Shown piece after piece: positions 1-11,154 of a stretch of 64,000 nucleotides of DNA (positions within the stretch are counted from its first letter, which is position 1; every line of letters starts with the position of its first letter). The stretch covers positions 2,666,001-2,730,000 of the forward strand of contig OZ176055.1 in assembly GCA_964247055.1 (NCBI GenBank), read 5' to 3'. The translations under genes were made by a program, and so were the position numbers. The DNA is from Paragordius varius (taxonomy: Eukaryota > Nematomorpha). Below the pieces are notes generated by a model, which saw only the letters and a list, made by a program, of their open reading frames with translations, was not told the DNA's origin and did no database searches.

Positions 1-3000
1 AAGTTAAATAAAATGGATAATATATCTATATTTTCAAAGTTAATACCAAAAATTTTCCAATTTCTTAGAAGGATAATTATAAATTATTTATAAAAACAAT
101 TACGTATAGTGGGATTTTGATTTATTCTCAATTTTGATAAGAAATATAAAAATTTAATAACTAAACGCTTTAAACAATTACATTTACTGCATTGTTTACT
201 GCCATTTTAAAAATAATTCAATATAAATTTATAAATGTGCATATGACTTCTAAGGAGATTAAAAAACCTAACGAAGAAAATATATTTAAAGAAATTTTGA
301 ACTTCTAGGCAAATTAGAAAAAATATCATTGTTTTATAGGTTAGATTATTGTAAGTTTTGTACATATATAATAGCGTAAATCTCGTGCTGCTACGGAGCC
401 CGAGGAAGTCCTTCGGACTTCTGGGGGGGGGGAGGAAAAATGGCAATTTACCGGGGGAGCGGGTAAAAAGAGGACCTAAATTAAAAAAGCGAGATGACTA
501 TGTTCAGCGCAATCGAAAATAAGTAAACAAAAATCATATTTGAAATTGAATGATCCAACACGTTCTCCAAAAAATTGTCTCAAGGACATGATTTTTGTGC
601 ACTTGGGTTTTCAAAAAAAAACCGTTTTTCACACGGGGTGGGCCCGAACTGGGGGCCTATTTTAAAAAAAGGGCGAAGCTATTGTCGGGACATTTATTAA
701 TGATTATATTTTTTAAATGTTTGGATTTGATTGGGTCTACCGGTTTTCCGGTACCAGATCACTAAGCCAGCATTTTCCATTTTTATAAATATATAGATTA
801 CGAAATCGGTTATGAAAACCTTAAAATATATATTCTATGATTATTTATTTTAAATATGCTTAATTTTTCAGGCAAACTAATTTACATGGTGCGAATCGGG
901 GAAAATATATCTTGATAAAAAATGCATGTTCTGATAAATGTATCCGGAGATTTTCACGGGGCTTTTTGAGCTTACGAAATTTTAGTAAATTATTATACTT
1001 TTAAGGTTAGTGCTTTATCTAAAAAGTAGCATAATTAGCGCACATCACATCAAATTAATTATTTGGATAAAAGTTTGGTATTTAAACGAAAATTATAAAA
1101 TATTGAAAAGCGAAACAATATTTATATTAAATTTTAATTATTTGATGTAGGTGAAAGTTTTAAATTTGGGTTGGACAATTTTACTTCAAGCTTGCGTGAT
1201 AGGATACTAATTACTGTGCGTAAAATGGGCGGTATAAAAATAACCTGATGAAAAAATTTATTCTTATCGGAAAATGTATCAGGAATATCATGATACCTTT
1301 GGTTTTGGATCTTGTGATAACTGTTTCATATCAGGAAATGGCGAAATTAGTGCTCTTTTTATTTAATAAAATTTTGGAAAAAATGCTTCTTCTAAAATAT
1401 ACACTAAAATATATCAACTACATAATAGCAAAACAATATTTTTAAATTTTAATTCATGATGTGGGTAAATTTTTTAATCTTTGATCAATTCTCTTAAAAT
1501 AAACACAACGAGATTGCGCGATAATTCTAACACTCCATGACTTTTCCACTTTTTTGTCCGCGATGACATAGAAGTACTTTTATATCCCTGAGCGCGATCT
1601 TGCAATAAACTACTGTTTTGAACGTTATTTTAGTTAATTTAATTATCAAACATTGTTTTCTTGTATTAGATAAATATTTATATTTTTTACAGTTTTATTA
1701 CTCCAAGTCTAAAATTGGAACAGCTCCATAACACGTTTGAACAAAACAGCTGATTTTAGAATCAATAATTATCAAGTTCTGGTAGGCGACTTATTTACTA
1801 ACCATAATATACATTTATTTGCCTATTATAATAGCAATTTAAAATAAAAAAATGGCGGCGAAAAAGTTTGAAATGGGAATTTTTTTAATTTTATTTTTAT
1901 TAAAAAAAGTTGTATATGATCAAAAGGCTAAAAAGCATATCTTTGGCCTTATACCTAAATTTTTATAAGATAATTAAATTAAATCGCTCTGGGATTTAAA
2001 CTATTTCTTAAGGTAATGAAGTGTTAAATATATGACAATTTTTTAATCAAAAGTTTTCCAAAAAATGGTTTTGCTTGGAAACTTAAATTCAAAATTTTGT
2101 TGAAAAGTATTTATATTATTATGAGATATAAACAATAAAATAATATAAACACGTTATATATAATTTAATGATTTTATATCTTTGATACCTCAGAATTATA
2201 ATTTTATTAGTTTTAGATAAAATCATTTGTATTAAATTTTAAGATCAATAAATTGTTAACCTAAATATCGAGGTGAGATTGTTCAGCATCATCGAATTAT
2301 ATAAAAAATTTGTTTTTATAATATCTTAAAAGAGTTTTTCACCGTTTACATTATGGGTCAATATGAAGTACACTTCAAGAGATATTTTTATAAAGTGATG
2401 CATTTTGAATATTTTTAGTCGGTATTAAAATTTAGCACTTTTTAAAAATTTATCGCACAATTCCGGCCTTTTTGCGTTTTTTAGGAGGGAAGAATAAAAA
2501 TTTTTTGGATAATGGCCTACATCTAAAAATCAAATTCAGAAAAAGTTTTGCTTTTAAGTAGTTTATTATTTTTGGTGATTTGGAATGAAGCATTCAGCTT
2601 TTGTCAAGGGTTTATCAGCGACCCCAATATAACAAAGAGCTGACATAAATGTGTTGTATCTAAGTGTTAAAATGTGATAGAATCATATTATTCAGCCTAA
2701 TATATATTCTGATAGGTATCAGGGTTACCATCGCTACTTGGTTTTGGCCCTTGTGAGTGAAATAAGAAAGTTATTTAAACTTTTGTGGTAGGTATTTTAT
2801 ATAAGAAAGCACCATTTGTGCCATTTTTTCAAATAATTTTTTTTGATATAAGATAAGTGCCTCCTTCTAAAAAATATCACTAAAATATATCATAAACTAC
2901 CTATAATGAGCAAAACCAGAATAAAATATTTTTATATGTAGGCACCAAAAGTTCCAAATATTTTCGCTCTTCTAAAATGGTTTAGTTCCTCTAAAGCAAA

Positions 3001-3900
3001 AATGCCGGGACTGCGTGATAAAATGTTAAATATATATACTAAATTTTCATCAAATAATATTTTTTAAAAATGTATATTTTTTGCCAAAGTCTATATATTG
3101 GTAAAACTTTGTTGAACCGTACTTTATATTATTTAAATGGGTACGGTATAATAACGCTTTAATACTTAATAAAAACACTTTTTATATAATTTGATGATGT
3201 TCCACACTTCTATCGGTCCAAATTAATTTAATTGTTTTATTGAAATTTAGTGGAATTTTTATAAAAAAGCAATTTACATTTAGCATAAAATTGAATATGA
3301 ACGAATTTTTTAAACCAAATTCTGAGGTTATAGTTATTTTCACCATCATCAGATTATATGGTAAAAGTTTTAAAATATCTCAAAACCTTTCTATAGAGTT
3401 TCCAGCATGCCTAAAACTAGTAGAAAGGCTTAAATAAAATTTTGCTAAAACAACAATTTTTAAAAAAAGTATCCATTTATTAAAAAATATTTTTAGGTGA
3501 TAAATTAACGTTTTATCACACCATGCGTTTATTTCTAAAAAAACTCTCAAAAAATTTAGATTTGGATCCCACATCATTTTTTTATTGAAAGGGGTGATAA
3601 AAAGTTGCACTTGACTTGTAAATCAAGCGCAGCAAGTCGCGCAAGTCTAAAGCCAGTAACTACACTTGTGATTTTTGAATATGGTTACCATCGCAGTTAA
3701 ACTATGTTGTATCACTCGTAGGAACAAACCAGAAATTAAGAAATTGTTACACTTCTCATCTGAAATAATTTTAAGTATTTGTGTATGACATGGATTTAAA
3801 AAAATTTTAAGAAAAATAGAATTGAATTGGTATAAACCAATTTTCGCTAATTTCTCTTAAATTTTTTACCAAAATAATATATATATCCGATATTTGCAAA
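1..3900. repeat. Gene-free block of dispersed repeat family A
   Basis: No gene seen. About 1220-2110 and 2260-3260 belong to a dispersed, non-coding family also found at 18150-18610, 34240-35560, 36850-37760, 58090-58520 and 59380-59770. Shared landmarks are a GGTTTTGGGCC-like motif with CGAGTGATA, a CACTTTTTGTCCGCGATGACAT block and an AAAATGGCGGC(A/G)AAAAAGTT block. Arms occur in both orientations. Position 422-433 is a G-rich tract. Confidence 0.5.
3590..3660. repeat. Solo end related to the 5431-6263 element
   Basis: GGGGTGATAAAAAG followed by a CTTGAC-rich segment as in the 5431-6263 element; the opposite end was not found. Confidence 0.4.
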
Positions 3901-3920
3901 GGTTATGGTTTAAATATCAG

Positions 3921-4424
3921 ATGATGCATCCTAGGGTTCAGGAAATCTGTGATAATTTTTTGAATTTCCAAGTATTTTATCAGTTTATGCAGAATTATCT
4001 TAAATCATTACGCAAATTAGATGATAATATAGTTTATGAATTGAATCAAGCTTTACCTACCAAATCATTTGCTCAAAACCTTAATGTAATTGAGCGTTGC
4101 GGTACCATTGAACAAAAGGTTTTGTTAAAAATTATTACAGATGCTAGCTTAAGGGATTACATTCTCAAAGATCTTTTTTGATTAAAAGTTGCCAATCTTA
4201 TCTTGCCGATAAATTAAAGCGATTGCAAGATTTGAATAGTGATTCCAAAGATGTAAAAGAACTACGAGCCAATGTATATTATAGTTATATTTTAGCTCAA
4301 AACCATAGAAAATGAAGAATTTATTGAACAAATTATAAATCAAAGAAGCCAAAAAGTTGTTGCGTTAATTATAAATTAGGTTTTTCATGACAAATGTGAC
4401 AGCAATTTGCTCAATCTCAATTAA
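3921..4424 (+). CDS. MIX23: MIX23 (CCDC58) family mitochondrial protein, five exons with four ultra-short introns
   Basis: Exons 3921-3971, 3993-4118, 4148-4273, 4296-4355 and 4380-4424 join to 135 codons plus stop; the human protein is 144 aa. MIX23 is a small conserved protein tied to mitochondrial intermembrane-space import stress. Family features seen in order are CDNFLNFQ, then NYLKSLRKLDDNIVYELN, PTKSFA, a Cys, GLHSQRSFLIKSC, a coiled-coil-like stretch DKLKRLQDL, FIEQIINQRS and the C-terminal VFHDKC. The Cys-to-Cys spacing of 20 residues matches the human protein only when a 29-nt intron is removed, and the VFHDKC end appears only after a 24-nt intron is removed. Without splicing the frame breaks, so it resembles a pseudogene. 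Start chosen as the first ATG (3921) just before the conserved region. Its stop lies 29 bp from the stop of the next gene on the other strand. Confidence 0.8.
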
Positions 4425-4453
4425 AAAATATTATGCATTTGAATTTAAATAAA

Positions 4454-4695
4454 TCATTTTTTATTTCTTGCTCTCATATGCATAGTTGTGTACATTAAGA
4501 TTGCAGTAGTAAGAAATGCCAAATTTGTGTAAATTCTGAATTTGCTTTTAAGTTTTTCCAAAGTTGCTCGTGAGACTTGGTTAGGAACTGATTGAAAATT
4601 AGGATATTTTCTTAAAGTAACTAAAACTAATCTATCATACCAATCTGGCGATTGTAAATCTAAATTTATAAAATATAAATACCCTTCCCATTCAT
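4454..4695 (-). CDS. Small membrane protein resembling FAM162/UPF0389, two exons
   Basis: Minus-strand exons 4695-4683 and 4659-4454 are joined across a 23-nt GT-AG intron and give 72 residues from ATG to TGA. The family core is recognisable: DWYDRLVL, then a basic stretch, FQSVPNQVSRATLEKLKSK, and FRIYTNLAFLT followed by one predicted membrane segment (about residues 48-63) and a basic tail. Known FAM162/UPF0389 proteins are mitochondrial or ER-linked single-pass proteins with an N-terminal extension that this one lacks. The second exon is open with no Met in its conserved part, and the splice supplies a start codon directly upstream of a good acceptor. The start codon is 12 bp from the CARNMT1 start on the other strand and the stop is 29 bp from MIX23. 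Family assignment is by pattern only; an unrelated small mitochondrial protein is possible. Confidence 0.55.
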
Positions 4696-4707
4696 TGCGT
4701 AAAGTGA
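4696..4707. promoter_or_regulatory. 12-bp gap between divergent start codons (FAM162-like gene and CARNMT1)
   Basis: If both predicted starts are right, 12 bp separate the two start codons. If CARNMT1 begins at its second Met (4726) the gap is 30 bp. Leaders must overlap the opposite gene. Confidence 0.4.
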
Positions 4708-7700
4708 ATGCACAGTTTTTTACATATGGACCGACCTGAAATATATGAACAATCTGAGGCAGAAAAAAACCATTATTTTCATATTTTAAATGCTTTTCAA
4801 CACTACAAGTTTAATCAAAATATTTTTACCCTTAGAAAATTTTCGGTTATTAGGCTGGAGCATGAAAAAGCATATTTTTTTTCGCTTTCAGAAAGTCAAA
4901 AATCTTTAGTTCCCGATTTTGAAACGCATTGTAAAAATATAATGATCGGTATTGATTCAAACTATCAATTTTTTATTAAAATGCTCAAACCTTCAGCACA
5001 TATATTTCAGAACGGGTCGAACCTTTTGCAAAATGTAAGTTTTTTTTATAATACTTAATATTATGGAATTAAGAATTGTTAAAACTTTAATTTTTATGAC
5101 AATTCTATTGTATTCCAGTTGTGGTACAATATAAATATGTCCTAAAATTATTTTAAACAATATAAAAACTTAAAACTTGTACAGAAACAAAATTTGGTGC
5201 AACAATTAAAGGCTCAGGGAATCCCAACCACATTTGATATGGAAAAGGTAGATTCCACCATAAAACAATTTTATAGAGATTGGAGTCATGTTGGCCAACT
5301 AGAACGGATTGTATCTTACGGTCCAATTTTAAAAGATCTTCAAATATATTTACCAATAACTTCAATACATCCGAATAAAAGTATGTATATTATGTGTTAA
5401 AATGGGTACTTCTATAATTTTACACATTGAGTGGGGTGATAAAAATTTTTTTTGACTTGCATTTCAAGTCATGGCTTGCTTTCATGTGATAAAAAAATTT
5501 ACCATTAAACGACTTGAGTCAAGCAAGAAAACTTGATTCGGAGGATATAAAAAATATGATCAAGTAAAATTAGAAGATTTTGCAAGTGTGGTGTAAGGAG
5601 CACTTCAACATTTGGATAAAAGAAACTATTTATGTGTATAATTTAGGTTTTAAATGTGTTGAAAACTTAATGTTAAATCGTTTATTTGGTAATTAACCTA
5701 TTCAAATTGGGTAATTACAAAAGATTTTATAGAAAAAATCTGCTAATATTTAAGAAACAATGCATTTACATATATAATAAATTTTTCAATTCCGTAAACT
5801 TGCAAAAATTGATTTACGAAAAAAATTAAAATTAATAATTAAATATTAATCATGATCGAAATTGTCAAATCTTCGGTCTACATATAATAATAAACGCTAA
5901 AGGTTACTTCGCATTAAAATATGTAAAGAGTGTCTGGTAAAATAATAGAGAGTGTTTTAAGGGCGAATAGTTTCATCAACTTAAAAATTTTAGATATCGA
6001 GCTCAATATTTTGAAAAATCCATTATATTAAATAAGATATGTGCCATTGAGTTTGAAAAACTTCAATAAATGCATATGTATTGATTGTTTATCTTTTTGT
6101 GCCTTATTTCATAAATTTTAGCTAAAAATAATCATGTGGCAGAAAAATGTTACATTTAGACTTGAGTTAAGTGTTTTCTTATCACCGATTCAATACAATT
6201 GTTGGCATAAGTAAACTTGCTCAACTTGCCACGCTTATGTCAAGTGCGTTTTTATCACCCCACCCATTAATACATAATCGCATTGGTTGTGTAATTTTCT
6301 CGATTTTTTGATGTAATTGAATTCAAAAGCGTCATAAAAAATATTAAGCATAATTTTATTTTTTGTTTATTGATATCAGATTTTGTTAGCTCTTTTTTCG
6401 CAATTAGAGGTGATCGAATAGCATCATTGAATTTTATAGAAAAACTGTATGATTTTTTTTTGGAGAATAGTTATGTAATTATATTTTTATAAATTTTCAT
6501 CTTTAACCTTTCGATTTTCGTAATGCATTTTTAACTGTTGAAATTGACTCTTTTTTCACTCCTATATTTGTCTATTAGAACAAATTTGTAAACCAATGTT
6601 GCCTTTTTAAATTATGAAAATGTTATACTCACTTCAATATTCCTCACAAAGACACTTTTGGCTATTGAATAAAATAATCTTTATTTTTTGACTCCCATTT
6701 TTAATCAAAAATAAAATAAAATTTTATGAGATATGCGGGAATACATATAAAAAATGTTCGCTCATATAATATTCCTTATAATGAATTTTTGAGCTATCGA
6801 TTTACAGAAATTTATATTTTTTAATCGTTAAATCGTTACACTCACATTTTCATTTAATTTAAATAATTGATTTTAGAAAATGTCGCCCCACCCTGTGTAC
6901 TTATACCTGGTTGTGGATTGGGACGATTAGTGTTTGAAATTGCCAAACTTGGATATACAGCCCAGGGAAATGAATGGAGCTTATATATGCTTTTTGCATC
7001 TAATTTTGTCCTTAATCAGTACGCCTTTTTTTGAATGCATTATTAGAATTTTGGTTCATTGTTTCAGATAGGTTACTTAAATGACTTTAAATGTTTAATC
7101 TAGCTTGAAAAAGGAATAAAAATATTTTTCTGCTTTGTTGTATTTTCTACGGTTTTAGCCAATATAATTCAATCATTAAATGAAATATGACGAACATATA
7201 ACATTAAAACATTGCTAGTATTCCAAATCATTGATATACAAATTATTATTGAATGTGTTTATTTAATCAATTGAATTAATTTACTAGCGCTGTTTTTATG
7301 TTATTGCCATTTAACCATTGATGTAAAGATGATCAAAGATATTATTTTCACATTGAATAGTTTAAATTTTTTACCTAAAATGATAAAAACTTTTGAATAA
7401 AACGATTTTTAATTTAGTTTTATAAATAATATATAACATTAGTATAAAATGTGCAAAACAATATACCATATACCCATGGCTCCATCAATACACCAATAAT
7501 TATAAGAGCGAAACGCAATATGAATCAATCGACATACCTGATGTGAATCCTTCCGATATTTCATCTCCCTGTGATAACTTGATTGAAAATTCTGAAAATT
7601 GCACCGCAAATAGTTTATCACCAGCACAAAAATTTTCGAATTTCTCAATGTGTGCCGGAGACTTTCTTGAAGTCTATGATGATCAGAACGGTTTAAATCT

Positions 7701-8758
7701 TGTTTTCAAATAAACTTTTTAATTTGTCTTTTTTGGGCGCATTAACAAAAGCTTTTTCGTTTAAAGTTATTTTATTTTTGATACTTAGTCTTAATTTATG
7801 TATTTATTTTTTGGCCTTTATTTACTTTTGCGTCTTTTTCATCTTAAAAGATCATTGCAGTATTTTTCGCGGATTCCATGGTTTTTGAAATATTAATTGC
7901 ATATCCAGAATAGACTTGTTTTGGTTTAAAATATGCAATTGTAAGAGATTAATTAAGTTTATTAAGCAATTTTTTATACTTATATTCATTTGAGCTCATA
8001 GATAAGACAATCAATCTACACTTTATACACAAATAAAATTTAAATGGTTGCATTGAATATGTTATTACTAAAATTAAAAAATATGCTCGGTAAAGCACTA
8101 ATATTGAAAAAAAAACTCCTCAAATCACTCGTTTGATATACTCGCCACAATGATTAATAAAAGATGGTTAACACTGAATAAAGACAACTTTGTATAATTT
8201 TAAATAGTTTACTAATTTTTGATTTTTATTACAAAAGTCATCGTTACAGATAATTTTCAGTTATTTTTATTTATTTCTATAAATTTTTTGTTATAAGATT
8301 TTTTATGCTCTACAGATGTTTGGGATGCTATCGCCACTTGTTTTTTCATTGATACGGCACACAATATTCTGGATTATTTTGAAATGATATACAAAATCCT
8401 TAAACCCGGTGGTTATTGGTTTAATTTTGGTATGTTCTCTATTTCTTTTTATAATATTTTTTTATAAAATTTTATGTATTATACTAGGGCCTTTATTATA
8501 CCATTATGCGGATATGCCAAATGAGAAATCTATTGAATTGAGTTACGCTCAATGTAAAACAGCTATCGAAAAACTTGGCTTCAAATTTTTAGTATACCTC
8601 TCTATATTTTTTTTCCAAATTCAAATTAATTATTGTTTTTATAATCTTTTGTTGATTAACAGAAAGAAGAGTTAAATATCCCTTGCACATATGCTCAAAA
8701 TCCATCATCAATGCTAAAATATGTGTATGATTGTGTATATTTTGTGGTACAAAAATAA
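4708..8758 (+). CDS. CARNMT1: Carnosine N-methyltransferase (N2227 family), eight exons
   Basis: S-adenosylmethionine-dependent methylation of carnosine and related imidazole dipeptides to anserine. Exons: 4708-4808, 4836-5034, 5185-5380, 6877-7018, 7443-7690, 8316-8429, 8488-8591, 8663-8758; all phases agree and give 399 aa (human 409). Seen in order: [37 protein letters not shown], the SAM-binding loop [99 protein letters not shown] and the end [12 protein letters not shown]. The 27-nt first intron (4809-4835) is a multiple of three without an in-frame stop. Removing it makes the HY-to-SLVP spacing equal to human (27 residues). A second Met at 4726 is an alternative start. The 1.5-kb third intron holds an 833-bp inverted-repeat element. 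Confidence 0.92.
5431..6263. repeat. Inverted-repeat MITE-like element in CARNMT1 intron 3
   Basis: Begins GTGGGGTGATAAAAA and ends with its complement TTTTTATCACCCCAC, 833 bp. Just inside both ends are CTTGAC/GTCAAG-type motifs. No open frame of note. A related end (GGGGTGATAAAAAG, then the same CTTGAC motif) lies at about 3590-3650. Target duplication not clear. Confidence 0.65.
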
Positions 8759-9024
8759 ATTTATAATCTTTTTATCAGTTTTAATATCAAATCGTAATTG
8801 GGTATTTTCGTTTATAATAATAATATATTGTTTTTCCTATAGAGATCTTTAGGGAGAAAATATATTGATTTGAATTGGTTAAATGATTACATGCATCTGC
8901 AAACAACTAATAATAAATTATTTATAATGTTTAAAAGAATTTTACTCCAATAAACCTTTTTAATTTAAAAATTTGCAAATTAAAGCATGATTGTGCATAT
9001 TTAAATATTTATACCATATAATTA

Positions 9025-9276
9025 CAGTAAAAATTTTATTTATATGGATAAAACGCAAAAATGTATTTTTTTGATACTTTAATATACCTTAATTTAACAC
9101 ATTAAATATTTAACAATCGTAAAATATGTAATTGTTTTACCAATCTACATCTTTATTATACTTTGGAGTTTAAAACAATGAGTTATTATAAAGAAATCAA
9201 GAATAAGTATGGATGTATGAAAAAATATTTGTCTTTATTTTTTTATGTTTTGTCCGTATAATTTCAATTTTTACTA
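9025..9276. mobile_element. Mariner-like MITE, family B
   Basis: Starts TA-CAGTAAAAATT and ends AATTTTTACTA-TA, with subterminal GGATAAAACGCAAAAA and its mirrored TTTTGTCCGTATAATT. TA target and CAGT ends suggest a Tc1/mariner-derived MITE. Other copies lie at 28290-28547, 29150-29402, 45024-45414, 46286-46525 and 50391-50639. Confidence 0.6.
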
Positions 9277-9565
9277 TATTTATAATAATGTATAACTGAA
9301 TTAATAATATTTACTTTAGCCCATATTATGTTAAAATCCAGATTATATTTATCCAAAAAAACCTGAAGGGCCAAATAAAAAATATTTTCTGGTCTTCAGG
9401 ACCGTGCAACATAAATACCAAGATTGCATAGCTGTTGAAAACATATGCATATATGTTATTTAAATTAACTAGATCAAAAAATAAATGAATAGTTCGGGCC
9501 AGAAAAAGTACTTTTAGGGCCTTATGAGGTCCACGGGCCGTGGTTTGATTACCACTGTTATAAAT

Positions 9566-9790
9566 CAGTGTGTCCAACATGCGAACCGCATGGGGGGTTC
9601 TCCAAAATACTTTTGAGTCCCGCGAGAAATTTCAAATCTAAAGTATTACGATGTCAAAGAAAAAAAATATTTTCAAAAATTTTGTTAATAAATACTTCCC
9701 AATATGGCAACGAACTAGCCAAAAATGTTACAATAAATAGTTTACAGTCTTAGACTGTGCCTGCGAAGCCATTTGTGTTAGACACAATTA
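9566..9790. repeat. Short hAT-like MITE
   Basis: The left part (GTGTCCAACATGCG) and the right part (complement of GTGTCTAACACAAATGGC) are imperfect inverted repeats. A relative lies at about 58632-58905, sharing CCGC(A/G)AGAAATTTCAAAT and GAAGCCATTTG. Confidence 0.45.
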
Positions 9791-11154
9791 TAGATATTTC
9801 CTCATGACGTAATTGTAGGAATACACGGCTCCATTAATTGTATTACGACCTTTTTCAAAAGCCTGATATAATTCGATTTTTTTGGTTTTATTTTATAACA
9901 TGGCTCAAAAATACGTACAAAGTACGGAATTTGTGGCAAGGTATATGCCATTTTTATCGTTTGTATATTCAAAACTAGGATCTTAAAATTAATGCACAAA
10001 AAACGCTAAATAAGTTAAAAACATTATTTATCTAACCACATAAATTGTTTAAAACATAGTATTTAAGGTTAAAGTATGAAGGTTGTGGAGAACAGCTAAA
10101 TATTTTGTCTTCTTAATTGGATGCCGCTCATAATATAAATTACCGCAGAATATTTAAAAGTCTTAAAATTTAGGTAAAAAGATTTTTAACTTTAATTTAG
10201 AACATAAGCTTGAATGCGAGGGCTTTGAAATGAAATTCTGAGATAAAAATTTCAGACGTAGAAAATACAAACAATATTTTATTGTGACGATACATCTTTT
10301 GAAATTAAAAGTAATATATCTTGTGCGCTTTAATTAATTTATACATCCCATTCTTATTGCAATTTGCATATTTCATACTACATTTAGCTTATAACTCTTA
10401 TGGTAAGATTGCAGCTTATATTCTTTAAAAGACACCAGCATATTTTAACCAAAAGGTTCGGAAGCCGATATGAAAATAAAACAGTTTTGATTCAAAAAAA
10501 ATTATTAACGATAATCGCGATCGAAATTTACTATTTGTTGATTTGGCTAATGGCATATGAGAATTTATTCCTTCCAAACAAATTACATGAAAATTACCTA
10601 AATTGCTCTAAAAATGTTTTAAAAGTTATTTAAAATGTGTTCCATCGATATGAGGGGCAAACTCCTCTTTCAATTGTGAATCGATCTTTTTGCAAAAAGT
10701 TTTGAGCATTTTTTACTTGTTATTAGGGATTTCATAGTTTAATACTTTTTTATACCTAATTTTTAGAAATTCTAGCTGTATTCTTACAGTAAAAAATTAT
10801 AAATCATTCGCTAAAATGGCGTTTGACGCCCAATTTTCTTTTTAAACACTCTGATACATATCGCAATTTATTTTATATAATTTATTTGGCATTTAAAAAT
10901 ATTGGATAATATTGGTACGAGTCACTACATGAAATAAGTCAGATTATGGTTACAAAAATTAAGTAATAGGAAATAACGCTGAAATAAAAATTAATATCCT
11001 TTGATGTAGCAATAATTGAGTTTTTAATAAATATTTAAACGCTTAAAAATGGAAAATTAAAAATATTGTATATTTCCTTTCTTCGCTACAGTTCGCAATT
11101 TTTCGCCCATAAGATGAGGATTTGTTTCCTATTTATAAATTTACATAAATTTGA

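Larger units (their letters stand above)
8759..11154. other. Gene-free stretch between CARNMT1 and 7B2
   Basis: Holds a mariner-like MITE (9025-9276), a GC-rich hAT-type end near 9530-9560 and a short inverted-repeat element near 9566-9790. An open frame at 10400-10633 matches nothing I know. Confidence 0.5.

Noticed and set aside
4148-4424. MIX23 as a pseudogene with frameshifts
   Set aside because: Each frame break coincides with a 22-29-nt GT-AG segment whose removal restores exact family spacing and the conserved C-terminus; several breaks fixed this way by chance is unlikely.
10400-10633. 77-codon open frame
   Set aside because: No family resemblance, surrounded by repeats, AT-driven composition.
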